A DNA stretch of 57,905 nt from NCBI GenBank assembly GCA_002361235.1, contig DESI01000049.1:1-57905 (forward strand), read 5' to 3'. A program made the position numbers and the translations under genes. Origin of the DNA: Porphyromonadaceae bacterium UBA3318. GTDB lineage: Bacteria; Bacteroidota; Bacteroidia; Bacteroidales; Muribaculaceae. The notes under the pieces were generated by a model. That model was not told the origin of the DNA and searched no databases. It saw only the letters and a program-made list of their open reading frames with translations. Numbering within the stretch: the first letter of the stretch is position 1; each line of letters begins with the position of its first letter. This document shows, piece after piece, positions 43,910 to 51,495 of this stretch.

Positions 43910-44905
43910 TTACATTATACGAATGGAGCGGTGCTTGTTCTTGTTTTTGTCACCGTAATTGAGTTTGATCATATATCCTGCCACCACCTCATGGCTTCCC
44001 GACGACGCCCTGTTAAGCGCCGAGAGCGGATAGCTGTAGGCGTAGCCTAAGAAAAAGTTTTTGAATTCGGCTCCAATCATGGCGCTCACGGCGTCCTTCC
44101 ACCTATATCCCAGGCCGAACGAGATGAATTGCTTATAGGTGCTGCGCATGCTGACCTCGGCCGAAAAGTTGTTGAAATCGGTGCGTACCAGCAGCGATGG
44201 TTGTAATGAAAATAACGAGTTTTTGATCGGAATATTGCCGTCGGCGGTGAAATAGAGCTGGCGCGCCACGGTGGCCGAGAACTGCTTTGTTTCGGTCTCC
44301 GACGAGTTCTCCTCGCTCAGCTCGATCCTGGGCTGCAGCAGGTGCAGTCCGGAGATACCCACCGAGAAATATTTGTGCGTGTAGGTGACGCCGGCCGAAA
44401 GGTCGAACGCCTGTCCGGCCACATCCTCGTGCGGCAGCGCCTCGTCGTCGGGCTGATGATAGTCGTCGCCCTCGGGTATGTACACTTTCGAGCCTTTGAA
44501 CTTGACGCTGTAATATGCCGGCTGGATGCCGATGGAGAACACTCCCTTCAGCGCGCGTATCTGATAGGCGGCCTGTGCCGAGATCCAGAGGTTGTTGTAC
44601 AGACCCAGCGACTCGGACATGGCCGTGACGCCCACGCCCATACGCTGCTTCTTGCCTAATTTCAGCGGCATGTCGGCGGCGCCGATAAAGGATTGCGGCG
44701 CGTTCTTGATACCCACCCACTGCAGGTTGGCGCCAAGGCGTATGCGCACGTATTCTATCTGTCCGGCGTAGGCCGGGTTGTAGAACGTGGGCACCGCCCA
44801 GTGCTGCGTGAACTGCGGGTCGTTCTGTGCCATGGCGCGGCGCGGTGCCGACAACATCGTCAGCAGGGCGGTCAGGGTAAGTATGATATGAAACGTTCGC
44901 TTCAT
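43910..44905 (-). CDS. porP: T9SS membrane protein PorP/SprF
   Basis: 331 aa with a signal peptide (MKRTFHIILTLTALLTMLSAP) and the family core: AQNDPQFTQHWAVPTFYNPAYAG, LPLKLGKKQRMGVGVTAMS, SIGIQPAYYSVKFKGSKVYIPEGDD, and a C-terminal barrel region ending GSHEVVAGYMIKLNYG. PorP/SprF proteins are outer-membrane barrels linked to T9SS or to surface anchoring. It directly abuts the porT stop codon (0 nt) and precedes gldK. Confidence 0.93.
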   Translation of the reverse strand: MKRTFHIILTLTALLTMLSAPRRAMAQNDPQFTQHWAVPTFYNPAYAGQIEYVRIRLGANLQWVGIKNAPQSFIGAADMPLKLGKKQRMGVGVTAMSESLGLYNNLWISAQAAYQIRALKGVFSIGIQPAYYSVKFKGSKVYIPEGDDYHQPDDEALPHEDVAGQAFDLSAGVTYTHKYFSVGISGLHLLQPRIELSEENSSETETKQFSATVARQLYFTADGNIPIKNSLFSLQPSLLVRTDFNNFSAEVSMRSTYKQFISFGLGYRWKDAVSAMIGAEFKNFFLGYAYSYPLSALNRASSGSHEVVAGYMIKLNYGDKNKNKHRSIRIM

Positions 44906-45640
44906 TTATTCGAAGAAGAATGTGATCATCACCATCCGCGACTTCGTTTTGGCGATGGCTTCGGTGATGCGCATGGTCTGCACGTCGTCCTCCAGTTCCG
45001 GGCGTTTGTGCTGCAATATGTCGGTGAGGCCGAAGCAGAACTTTATCTCGGGATTTAGCTTGAAGAACGGAAGATAGAAATCACAGCCTATGCCGCAGGT
45101 CAGGTAGGCGTCGGCGGTGTTGAACTTCAGGTAGCTGTTGCTTTTCTTGCCCACGTCGAAGGCTCCCATGGCGCCGACCGTTACGTACGGGCGCGCGTTC
45201 TGCCAGCGGATGCCGGAGATTTTCAGGTCCAAGGGCAACAGCACATACACGCTCTTTACGTCCTGACGCAGCCGCTCGTCGCTGGTGGGCGACATGAATT
45301 CCACCGTCTTGGATCCGAACGCCATGCCGGGCCAGAAACGGAGGTTGAAGTGATTGCCCAGTCTGAGGTCGGCCAGCACCGACACGTCGATGCCCGGCGA
45401 CCAGGCCGGAACGGAGGCATACCATTCGTTGCCGTCGGAGGTGGGCTGACCGTTGTTGGTGAACATCAGGTCCTGCAGCGACATGCCGATCGAGAAGCCC
45501 AGGTGTATCCGTTTCTGGTCGGCGTAGGGCCGGTTCAGAATCTTGTCGTTGCGCGCCTCGGCGTGGAATGCCGGAGCGCACACCGCCACGGCCGCCATTA
45601 TCAGCCTGAACACAATGGTTATGCTTCTCGTTTTACGCAT
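44906..45640 (-). CDS. porT: T9SS outer-membrane protein PorT
   Basis: 244 aa with a signal peptide and the PorT family pattern: RIHLGFSIGMSLQDLMF, WSPGIDVSVLADLRLGNHFNLRFWPGMAFGSKTVEF, YVLLPLDLKISG and YLTCGIGCDFYLPFFKLNPEIKF. PorT is an outer-membrane barrel needed for gingipain secretion in Porphyromonas. Start at 45640 yields the signal peptide; the upstream extension reads into the divergent prmC. First gene of porT-porP-gldKLMN. Confidence 0.86.
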   Translation of the reverse strand: MRKTRSITIVFRLIMAAVAVCAPAFHAEARNDKILNRPYADQKRIHLGFSIGMSLQDLMFTNNGQPTSDGNEWYASVPAWSPGIDVSVLADLRLGNHFNLRFWPGMAFGSKTVEFMSPTSDERLRQDVKSVYVLLPLDLKISGIRWQNARPYVTVGAMGAFDVGKKSNSYLKFNTADAYLTCGIGCDFYLPFFKLNPEIKFCFGLTDILQHKRPELEDDVQTMRITEAIAKTKSRMVMITFFFE

Positions 45641-45686
45641 AACTTTAAAACGACTCTCTTTATTGATTATTGCTGATACAGTCAAT

Positions 45687-45717
45687 TTTGCGATGTTCGG
45701 GGAAATGGTTATATTTG
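45687..45717 (+). promoter_or_regulatory. promoter of prmC
   Basis: TTTG (45687-45690), exactly 19 nt, then TATATTTG (45710-45717): a perfect Bacteroidetes housekeeping promoter, 19 bp before the ATG. Confidence 0.85.
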
Positions 45718-45736
45718 CAATAAATATCGAAATCAG

Positions 45737-46585
45737 ATGCGAGTAGAGGAATTGCGGCGCGGGTTGCGCCGGGAACTTGAGCCTGAATATGGCCGCTACG
45801 AGGCGGAGGCGATGACGGAACTGATATTCCGCCATCTCAAGGGTTGGGACCGTACGCAGTTGCTGAGCAACGGCGACCTGCCTGTGTCGGAGCGTATGCT
45901 GTCGGCCACTGGGCGGATACTCAACCGGCTGGCCGCGCACGAACCGTTGCAGTACATAGTTGGCGACGCCCGATTCTACGGCATGGACCTGCACGTGGCT
46001 CCGGGCGTGCTGATTCCCCGGCCCGAGACGGCCGAACTTGTAGACCGTATCGTGGACCGTCACCGAGACAGGTCCGATCTGCGCGTCCTTGACGTGGGAT
46101 GCGGCTCAGGCGCCATCAGCGTGGCGTTGGCGCGAAACCTCCCCTTCAGCCGGGTTACAGGGCTGGACGTTTCCCCCGAAGCCATCTCCATAGCCCGCGG
46201 CAACGCCGAGGCACTGAAAGTCAATGTCGATTTCGTTCAGGCCGACATATTCAAATGGCGGGGCGAACCTGATTCTTTCGACATCGTGGTGAGCAACCCT
46301 CCATATATAGCTGAATTCGAGAAGAAGGATATGGAAGCCAATGTGCTGGAATATGAGCCGGCGCAGGCACTGTTCGTGCCCGACGACGACCCGTTGAGGT
46401 TTTACCGGCGAATTTGCGAGGTAGCCCGGAATGTATTGGTGCCCGGCGGCCAGTTGTGGTTTGAGATCAATCCGTTGTATGCAGTGCAGATGCGTCAGCT
46501 TATGACCGATACCGGGTTCGCGGATGTCGAGACATGGCTTGACAGCTACGGCAAGATGCGTTTCGCGTATGGAGTCAAGAAATAA
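45737..46585 (+). CDS. prmC: release factor glutamine N5-methyltransferase
   Basis: Methylates the GGQ glutamine of peptide release factors using S-adenosylmethionine. 282 aa: helical N-domain, then a Rossmann methyltransferase with VLDVGCGSGAISVALA (motif I) and the substrate motif NPPYI in VVSNPPYIAEFEK. Length is normal. Start is set by the promoter. The 3' end overlaps recX by 17 nt. Confidence 0.96.
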   Translation: MRVEELRRGLRRELEPEYGRYEAEAMTELIFRHLKGWDRTQLLSNGDLPVSERMLSATGRILNRLAAHEPLQYIVGDARFYGMDLHVAPGVLIPRPETAELVDRIVDRHRDRSDLRVLDVGCGSGAISVALARNLPFSRVTGLDVSPEAISIARGNAEALKVNVDFVQADIFKWRGEPDSFDIVVSNPPYIAEFEKKDMEANVLEYEPAQALFVPDDDPLRFYRRICEVARNVLVPGGQLWFEINPLYAVQMRQLMTDTGFADVETWLDSYGKMRFAYGVKK

Positions 46586-47060
46586 AAAGGAGGTGACGCC
46601 TCAGAAGGCGCTTGAGATGATGGCCGGGCTGTGCGCCAAGTCCGAGCAATGCCCTTACGACATCGTGGCCAAGTTGCGCAAGTATGGTCTGACAGCGGAG
46701 GATGCCGAGGAGGTGTTGAACAGCCTGCGCGAGCAGAAGTTTGTAGACGAGGCGAGGTATGCGCGCAGTTTCGCGCGCGACAAGGTGCGTTTCAGCGGCT
46801 GGGGACGCAACAAGATACGCCAGCAGCTGATGCTGAAGCGGATACCGGCCGCATTGATCACCGAGGCACTTGCCGCCATCGAGCCGGCCGACTACAAGGA
46901 CGCGCTGATTCGCGCTGCCAAAGCCAAGGTCAGGTCCCTGGACCTGGCCGAATACGGCGACCGCACCAAGCTCCTGAAGCACCTCATGACCCGCGGCTTC
47001 GAAGCCGAGCTGAGTATGAAGATGGTGGCGGCGCTGGTAAAGAGGCTGGCTAAAGATTGA
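46569..47060 (+). CDS. recX: regulatory protein RecX
   Basis: 163 aa made of three-helix RecX repeats (KLRKYGLTAEDAEEVLNSL, FVDEARYARSFARDKVRFSG, WGRNKIRQQLMLKRIP). It modulates RecA filaments. ATG at 46569 (MESRNKKEVTPQKAL) overlaps prmC; an upstream start at 46524 would add 15 residues inside prmC. It is clearly co-transcribed with prmC, and recA is not in the window. Confidence 0.92.
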   Translation: MESRNKKEVTPQKALEMMAGLCAKSEQCPYDIVAKLRKYGLTAEDAEEVLNSLREQKFVDEARYARSFARDKVRFSGWGRNKIRQQLMLKRIPAALITEALAAIEPADYKDALIRAAKAKVRSLDLAEYGDRTKLLKHLMTRGFEAELSMKMVAALVKRLAKD

Positions 47061-47098
47061 ATCTTTAGGCCCGAACCAACCCGCCTGACACTTAATTG

Positions 47099-47152
47099 CA
47101 GCTCCCAATCATCCCAATCATCCCAATCATTCCACTACTCCCACAGCTCCCA
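47099..47152 (+). repeat. 9-bp tandem repeat NNNNTCCCA (TGGGANNNT family), 6 units
   Basis: Six 9-bp units, each ending TCCCA or TTCCA, three of them ATCATCCCA-like, end 10 bp before the comF start codon. The same family at 50550-50630 lies upstream of another start codon in the same orientation relative to the gene. Confidence 0.85.
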
Positions 47153-47162
47153 CTCATTACCT

Positions 47163-47840
47163 ATGCCGGCCCTCATTGATTATATTCTGCCACGAAGCTG
47201 CCATCTGTGCGGCGAGACGCTGCGCAGCGGCGAACGGTATGTGTGTATGCACTGCCTGTCACGGCTGCCGCGCACCGGATACCACCGCATTCCAGACAAT
47301 CCGATGGCGGTGCGCTTCATGGGAATAGTGCCTTATGAGCGGGCGGCGGGGTTCTTTTTCTACACTCCCGATTCGGAACTGGCAGGCGTGATTCACGACC
47401 TGAAGTATCATCATTTCAAGAAGTTGGGACGGTTTATGGGCGAGGTGATGTGCCGCGACCTGCTGATGGCGGGCTTCCTGAACGGTGTGGATGTGCTGAT
47501 GCCGGTTCCGATGCATTGGTGGAGGCAGGCCGGGCGCGGCTACAATCAGGCCGAGCAGCTGTGCATCGGATTGGCCAAGGATTCGGGCATTCCGGTCAGC
47601 ACGGCCCTTAAGGCAGTGAAGCCGCACCGCACGCAGACCAGTCTGTCGCATAAGGAGCGTCTCGATAATACAAAGGGCATATTCAAGTTAAAGCATCCGG
47701 AAAAATTCGCCGGCAAACATATCCTGCTTTGCGATGATGTGTGCACCACCGGTGCCACGTTGCGCTCGGCTGCTGAAGCTATCGTATCCGCGTGTCCGAC
47801 GGCCCGCATCTCGCTGCTTTCGCTCGCGGTTACGTTCTGA
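47163..47840 (+). CDS. ComF family phosphoribosyltransferase-like protein
   Basis: 225 aa. An N-terminal zinc finger has CxxC pairs at Cys13/Cys16 and Cys28/Cys31, followed by a phosphoribosyltransferase fold with the motif ILLCDDVCTTGATLRSA (near 190). ComF proteins act in DNA uptake in some bacteria, but their role in Bacteroidetes is not shown. The stop (TGA, 47838-47840) directly abuts the stop of the convergent LysE fusion gene. Confidence 0.9.
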   Translation: MPALIDYILPRSCHLCGETLRSGERYVCMHCLSRLPRTGYHRIPDNPMAVRFMGIVPYERAAGFFFYTPDSELAGVIHDLKYHHFKKLGRFMGEVMCRDLLMAGFLNGVDVLMPVPMHWWRQAGRGYNQAEQLCIGLAKDSGIPVSTALKAVKPHRTQTSLSHKERLDNTKGIFKLKHPEKFAGKHILLCDDVCTTGATLRSAAEAIVSACPTARISLLSLAVTF

Positions 47841-49451
47841 TCAGCGGATTTTGTGGAGTCGGAAAGATGATGAAAGGTAGGGGAGGGTAAAATTAAGGAA
47901 GTCAGGACTCTGGAACTCGGCCTTGATTTCGGTCTGCAGCGGTTTGCCGTCGGCGTCGCGCCATTCCACATCAAATAGGTTCTCGGTGGATGTCGGCGTC
48001 AGTTTTCCCTTGATGGCGCCGCGTTCCCATTGCTGTTTGTTTTTGGTCGCACCCGATTGATACAGTATCTGATAGCCGCCGTCGGCATCGCCCACGATAG
48101 CTAACTGATACTCGCCGCCGGGACGCAGCATATTTTCCTCCATCGTGCGGTCGTACATCTCCCAGACACCTTCTATCGGGTTAGTGGAGCGGAGCAGATA
48201 GCTGTCCAATACGTCGGGATTCGCAAGATATGACAGTTCCGAACGTCTGTCGTCGGCGCATTCCAGACTTATCCAGTCGGCATTGATAAGGCCGCCACGG
48301 TTGGCGCCAATCACCATTTCGTTGGGATTGAACGCGCCGGTCTGCCACCGTGCCACGTCGTTATAGTCACGCTCGCCCCCCTGCAGCGTCCAGTTGCCGT
48401 CGTTGTGCGTCAGCTTCCAGCAGTTCCAGCCGTCGTTCCAGTCGAAATGGTCGCGAAGCCCGGTCTCGGCCAGAGTCTCGCCGTTCATGCTCACCTTCAC
48501 GTAGAGGCTACGAGGCCCGTACGTGTCCATATAGTCGTCTATGGGACGCACCTTGATGCGCAGCGTGTCCTTCTCGCCGGGAAATTCCATATACCATCCC
48601 GGCAGGCGCTGACGGTCGTACGAAGTGTTGGGCTGGCTGTGCATGTCCCTGACACGGAAATCAATGTAGAAGTCGGGGTTGGCAATCGGCAGTGTCACCG
48701 GACTCTTGGCGTCAATGATAAGCGGCGTTCCCTGAGGCTGGCCGTGGAAGCCGCGCGCGGAGTTCAGATAGACGGGATCGCGGGGCGCAGCCGTCGCCGT
48801 GCCTGATGCCAGACCTATGATGGACGTGATGATGCCCACCACGCCGAACAGCCCGATGATGCTGCCCGTGATTTTATTGATGAGCCACATGCTGCGCAGG
48901 TTGAAGTGCGCGCGCACCTTGTCCACAAAGAACGTAACCACCCACCACCAGCACAGCGCGCCGATGATGATGAACAGGAATCCGATGAGATAATGGCCGA
49001 ACTGAATGTCGGGCAGCAGGAAGTTGAATCGTGCGAACAGGCCGATTATCAGGAAGATAATCAACGGATTCGACACCGTGAACAGGAATCCGTTCAGTAA
49101 GTCGAGCTTTGGCGAGGCCGGATTCTCGCCCGGCTTGCGTATGCTTTTCGACGGATTGGAGAAGAACAGGTAGGCGGCGAAACCGATCAGCACGGCCGAA
49201 CCCACCAGCTGTATCATGTTCTGGTTTTCCTCCAGCCACTCCTCGATAAAGCTGAGTCCGAACCCTGTCAGAAGGCAATAGAACAGGTCTGAGATCGCGG
49301 CGCCTATGCCGGTGTACAGGCCGGTCTTGCGCCCTTTGGACAGGGTGCGCTGCACGCACAGGATGCCCACGGGTCCCATCGGAGCCGAAATGATGACGCC
49401 GATGGCGAATCCGCGCCACATCATGTATAATATGCCCTCCAGGATGGTCAT
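47841..49451 (-). CDS. LysE-type exporter fused to a C-terminal soluble beta domain
   Basis: 536 aa. Residues 1 to about 220 form a LysE/RhtB-like exporter: SAPMGPVGILCVQRTLSKGRK, GLYTGIGAAISDLFYCLLTG and FLFTVSNPLIIF, with about six membrane helices. Residues 225-536 form a soluble part in two pieces: an Arg/Asp-rich beta region (about 230-400) and a lipocalin-like end (GVWEMYDRTMEENMLRPGGEYQLAIV to FRLHKIR). Ordinary LysE proteins are about 200 aa. The open frame is continuous, with no sign of a lost stop. Function of the tail is unknown. Confidence 0.82.
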   Translation of the reverse strand: MTILEGILYMMWRGFAIGVIISAPMGPVGILCVQRTLSKGRKTGLYTGIGAAISDLFYCLLTGFGLSFIEEWLEENQNMIQLVGSAVLIGFAAYLFFSNPSKSIRKPGENPASPKLDLLNGFLFTVSNPLIIFLIIGLFARFNFLLPDIQFGHYLIGFLFIIIGALCWWWVVTFFVDKVRAHFNLRSMWLINKITGSIIGLFGVVGIITSIIGLASGTATAAPRDPVYLNSARGFHGQPQGTPLIIDAKSPVTLPIANPDFYIDFRVRDMHSQPNTSYDRQRLPGWYMEFPGEKDTLRIKVRPIDDYMDTYGPRSLYVKVSMNGETLAETGLRDHFDWNDGWNCWKLTHNDGNWTLQGGERDYNDVARWQTGAFNPNEMVIGANRGGLINADWISLECADDRRSELSYLANPDVLDSYLLRSTNPIEGVWEMYDRTMEENMLRPGGEYQLAIVGDADGGYQILYQSGATKNKQQWERGAIKGKLTPTSTENLFDVEWRDADGKPLQTEIKAEFQSPDFLNFTLPYLSSSFRLHKIR

Positions 49452-49458
49452 GCCCGTT

Positions 49459-49986
49459 CTATTGGTTTGTTACGATATATCCTCCCATTCCGTTGGCGGG
49501 AGGCACGCAGTAATATATTCTCAATCCGTAGCCCTCGGCTACGGCTTTGCCCGATATGGGTCGTCCTCCGGCCTCGAACACGTCGTACTCAGACTTGCAC
49601 ACCGGGCATTGCGCCACGGGGAACGGATGACCCTCGGCCTCCACCATGTTGACGCGCACGTCGCGGCGGCATTCCACCGGGCAGGCCAGGTCGTAGGCCA
49701 ACGGCACGTTCGCATCGTTGGTGAACGCGTCGATGCCGCACACTAACAGCACGCCGCCGAATCCCGTCATGGTGCGTTCCAGCCACGGGAAGTTGGACGG
49801 CTCGCGCAGCTCGCGCACAAACCGCTTGTACTGTCCGAAGTAAGTAACGCCGTAGGTCTGCCACGACGCCTGGGGCGTCAGGTTGATGTTCACGGCATAG
49901 TTGGGGATGCGGTCTGAGTCGATGGTGTTGCAGCCGCCGAGCAGTATGGGGCACAGCAGCAGGCACGACAAAGCCGCCGACGGCAT
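49459..49986 (-). CDS. Cys-rich lipoprotein of unknown function
   Basis: 175 aa with a lipobox (LLGGC near residues 17-21). The mature sequence has NYAVNINLTPQASWQTYG and a Cys cluster: ACPVECRRD about 17 residues before QCPVCKSEYDVFEAGGRPISG. The arrangement recalls a Rieske-like fold, but the His ligands of a [2Fe-2S] Rieske site are absent, so a zinc site or disulfides are more plausible. Start 49986 gives the lipoprotein signal and falls after the terminator at 50057. It lies 7 bp before the LysE fusion gene. Confidence 0.74.
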   Translation of the reverse strand: MPSAALSCLLLCPILLGGCNTIDSDRIPNYAVNINLTPQASWQTYGVTYFGQYKRFVRELREPSNFPWLERTMTGFGGVLLVCGIDAFTNDANVPLAYDLACPVECRRDVRVNMVEAEGHPFPVAQCPVCKSEYDVFEAGGRPISGKAVAEGYGLRIYYCVPPANGMGGYIVTNQ

Positions 49987-50056
49987 CAGCCGACGGGAGT
50001 GCTTCGTGTCATTACTGCCGTTACTGCGGATTTTCAAGTTTTTCGGTTCAAAAATT

Positions 50057-50096
50057 AAGCCTCCGGACACCCGTTTGCGGGGTTTCCTTGAGGCTT
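50057..50096 (-). terminator. terminator after the SRPBCC gene
   Basis: AAGCCTC (50057-50063) pairs with GAGGCTT (50090-50096) and encloses an inner CCCG/CGGG hairpin. On the minus strand AATTTTTG follows. It lies just after the SRPBCC stop at 50101. Confidence 0.65.
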
Positions 50097-50100
50097 GGTA

Positions 50101-50535
50101 TCAGGCGTTCAGGTTTCTCAGGTTCTGAGCCACCTCGTCCACCATTTTCTGCATCGGGCCGTTCAGCATCGGTTTGAGCAACGCGGGCACCTGGATATCG
50201 GCCTTGACGGTCACTTCGGCGGCGTCGTCGCCCACGGCGGCGATGTTCACGGCCAGGGTGACGGGCACCGGAGTGCCTACGCCTTCATAGCTGACGTATG
50301 TAGGGCGGCTGCAGTCGCTTTTGACCAGCGTGATGGCACCGGTCGGACCTCCGGGGATGGTCAGCGTGTTCTCGTCCACGCGGATTCCCTCCAGCATGGC
50401 GCGCTTGTCCTCAGGCACGCTGTCGGCGGGGATGCCGGTGATTTTCTCGGCCAGACCCTGCAGGTCGGTCAATGTGTCGTATATCTGGTCCGCGCTCTTG
50501 CGCACGGTCACGGGGGAGCTTTTGTATTCTGCCAT
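50101..50535 (-). CDS. SRPBCC (polyketide cyclase-like) family protein
   Basis: 144 aa in the START-like helix-grip fold: SSPVTVRKSADQIYDTLTDL at the N-terminus, alternating strands, and a C-terminal long helix (MQKMVDEVAQNLRNL). It probably binds a hydrophobic ligand; no catalytic residues are evident. It follows pyrE by about 190 bp, a gap made of tandem repeats. Such a gene next to pyrE is common in Bacteroidales as I recall, though the functional link is unknown. Confidence 0.83.
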   Translation of the reverse strand: MAEYKSSPVTVRKSADQIYDTLTDLQGLAEKITGIPADSVPEDKRAMLEGIRVDENTLTIPGGPTGAITLVKSDCSRPTYVSYEGVGTPVPVTLAVNIAAVGDDAAEVTVKADIQVPALLKPMLNGPMQKMVDEVAQNLRNLNA

Positions 50536-50549
50536 TTTTTCGGTTTTTG

Positions 50550-50630
50550 TGGGAGGAGTGGGAGTTTTGGGAGTATTGGGAAAATTGGGAGTATTGGGAG
50601 TATTGGGAAAATTGGGAGTTGTGGGAGTGG
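50550..50630 (+). repeat. 9-bp tandem repeat TGGGANNNT, 9 units
   Basis: Nine consecutive 9-bp units (mainly TGGGAGTAT and TGGGAAAAT) lie in the gap between pyrE and the SRPBCC gene, ending 15 bp before its start. On the mRNA strand they read as a TCCCA-type leader, as at comF. Confidence 0.9.
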
Positions 50631-50670
50631 GTCAGGCGGTTTTGTCCCGGCGAAGTGGCTTTAGCCGCTT

Positions 50671-50730
50671 CAGGCCGCAGGCGTCAGCCGTCAGGCCGCA
50701 GGCGTCAGCCGCTTCAGGCCGCAGGCCGTC
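50671..50730 (+). repeat. GC-rich tandem repeat, about 20-23 bp, 3 units
   Basis: CAGGCCGCAGGCGTCAGCCG recurs at 50671, 50692 and 50715 (last unit partial). The array reaches the stop codon of pyrE (50729-50731). Confidence 0.8.
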
Positions 50731-51373
50731 AGAACTTGGCCGCAGGCACCCAGTTGGCGGGGTCCTTGCGCCATTCCTTCAGGGTCTCCACGTCCTCGGG
50801 CTGGATGTAGTCGGTGGCCAGGGCCGTCTCCACCATCATGTTGTAGGTGCACAGCGACACCATGTCGATGTTGGCGTTGTTCAGGCGCTTCACGGCCATG
50901 GGGAACTCATAGTTGAATATGGCCACGCCGCCCAGCACCTCGCAGCCGGCGTTGGCAAGCACTTCGGCGGCCTTCATCGTGCCTCCGGCCGTGGCTATGA
51001 TGTCCTCTACCATCACCACCTTGTGGCCCGGGCGAAGGTTGCCCTCTATCAGGTTTTCCAGGCCATGGTCCTTGGGTGTCTCTCGCACGTATGCGAAAGG
51101 GAGTCCTAAGGTGTCTGCCACTATGGCACCGATGGATATGGCGGCGGTCGACACGCTCGCTATCGCATCCGCGCCGTCGAAGTGCTCCACGATGTTCTTA
51201 GCAAGCTCCGTCTTGACGTAGTTGCGGATATCCGGGTACGACAGCAGGCGGCGGTTGTCGTTATATATCGGCGAATTCCATCCCGAACCCCATACGAACG
51301 GCATATCGGGCTGTAACTTTATAGCGCTGATGTTTAGTAGCTTCTCAGCAAGCTGACGGTCTGGTTTCATCAT
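50729..51373 (-). CDS. pyrE: orotate phosphoribosyltransferase
   Basis: Converts orotate and PRPP to orotidine 5'-monophosphate in pyrimidine synthesis. 214 aa, with the PRPP loop VVMVEDIIATAGGTMKAA and the substrate region PFVWGSGWNSPIYNDNR near the N-terminus; Lys/Glu of FAYVRETPKDHG belong to the flexible loop. Length fits. A lone -7 box TAATTTTG lies 46-53 bp upstream. Confidence 0.94.
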   Translation of the reverse strand: MMKPDRQLAEKLLNISAIKLQPDMPFVWGSGWNSPIYNDNRRLLSYPDIRNYVKTELAKNIVEHFDGADAIASVSTAAISIGAIVADTLGLPFAYVRETPKDHGLENLIEGNLRPGHKVVMVEDIIATAGGTMKAAEVLANAGCEVLGGVAIFNYEFPMAVKRLNNANIDMVSLCTYNMMVETALATDYIQPEDVETLKEWRKDPANWVPAAKF

Positions 51374-51418
51374 AAGTATCGATTTATTAGTTTTTCTATC
51401 GATTAGCGTATTAACTTA

Positions 51419-51426
51419 CAAAATTA
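51419..51426 (-). promoter_or_regulatory. -7 box (TAATTTTG) of pyrE
   Basis: Minus-strand TAATTTTG upstream of pyrE. A weak -33 (CTTG, 51447-51450) lies 20 nt further upstream. Confidence 0.45.
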
Positions 51427-51456
51427 CATTTCCTTCGTCATAATTGCAAGCAAAAA

Positions 51457-51495
51457 CGACCTCCGGACTCAAAAAAGTATCAATTCGGCGGTCAT
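51457..51495 (-). terminator. weak terminator-like hairpin after the 51492 lipoprotein gene
   Basis: GACCTCCG and CGGCGGTC pair with one mismatch around an A/T-rich loop, and on the minus strand GTTTTTG follows. It overlaps the end of the gene. Confidence 0.35.

Noticed and set aside
42446..44050. Long antisense open frame opposite gldK and porP (about 530 codons)
   Set aside because: High-GC codon-position effect on the opposite strand; the gldK and porP frames have clear homology and signal peptides.
50550..50730. CRISPR-like array
   Set aside because: The repeats are 9 bp and 20-23 bp, head to tail, with no spacers, and no cas genes are present.
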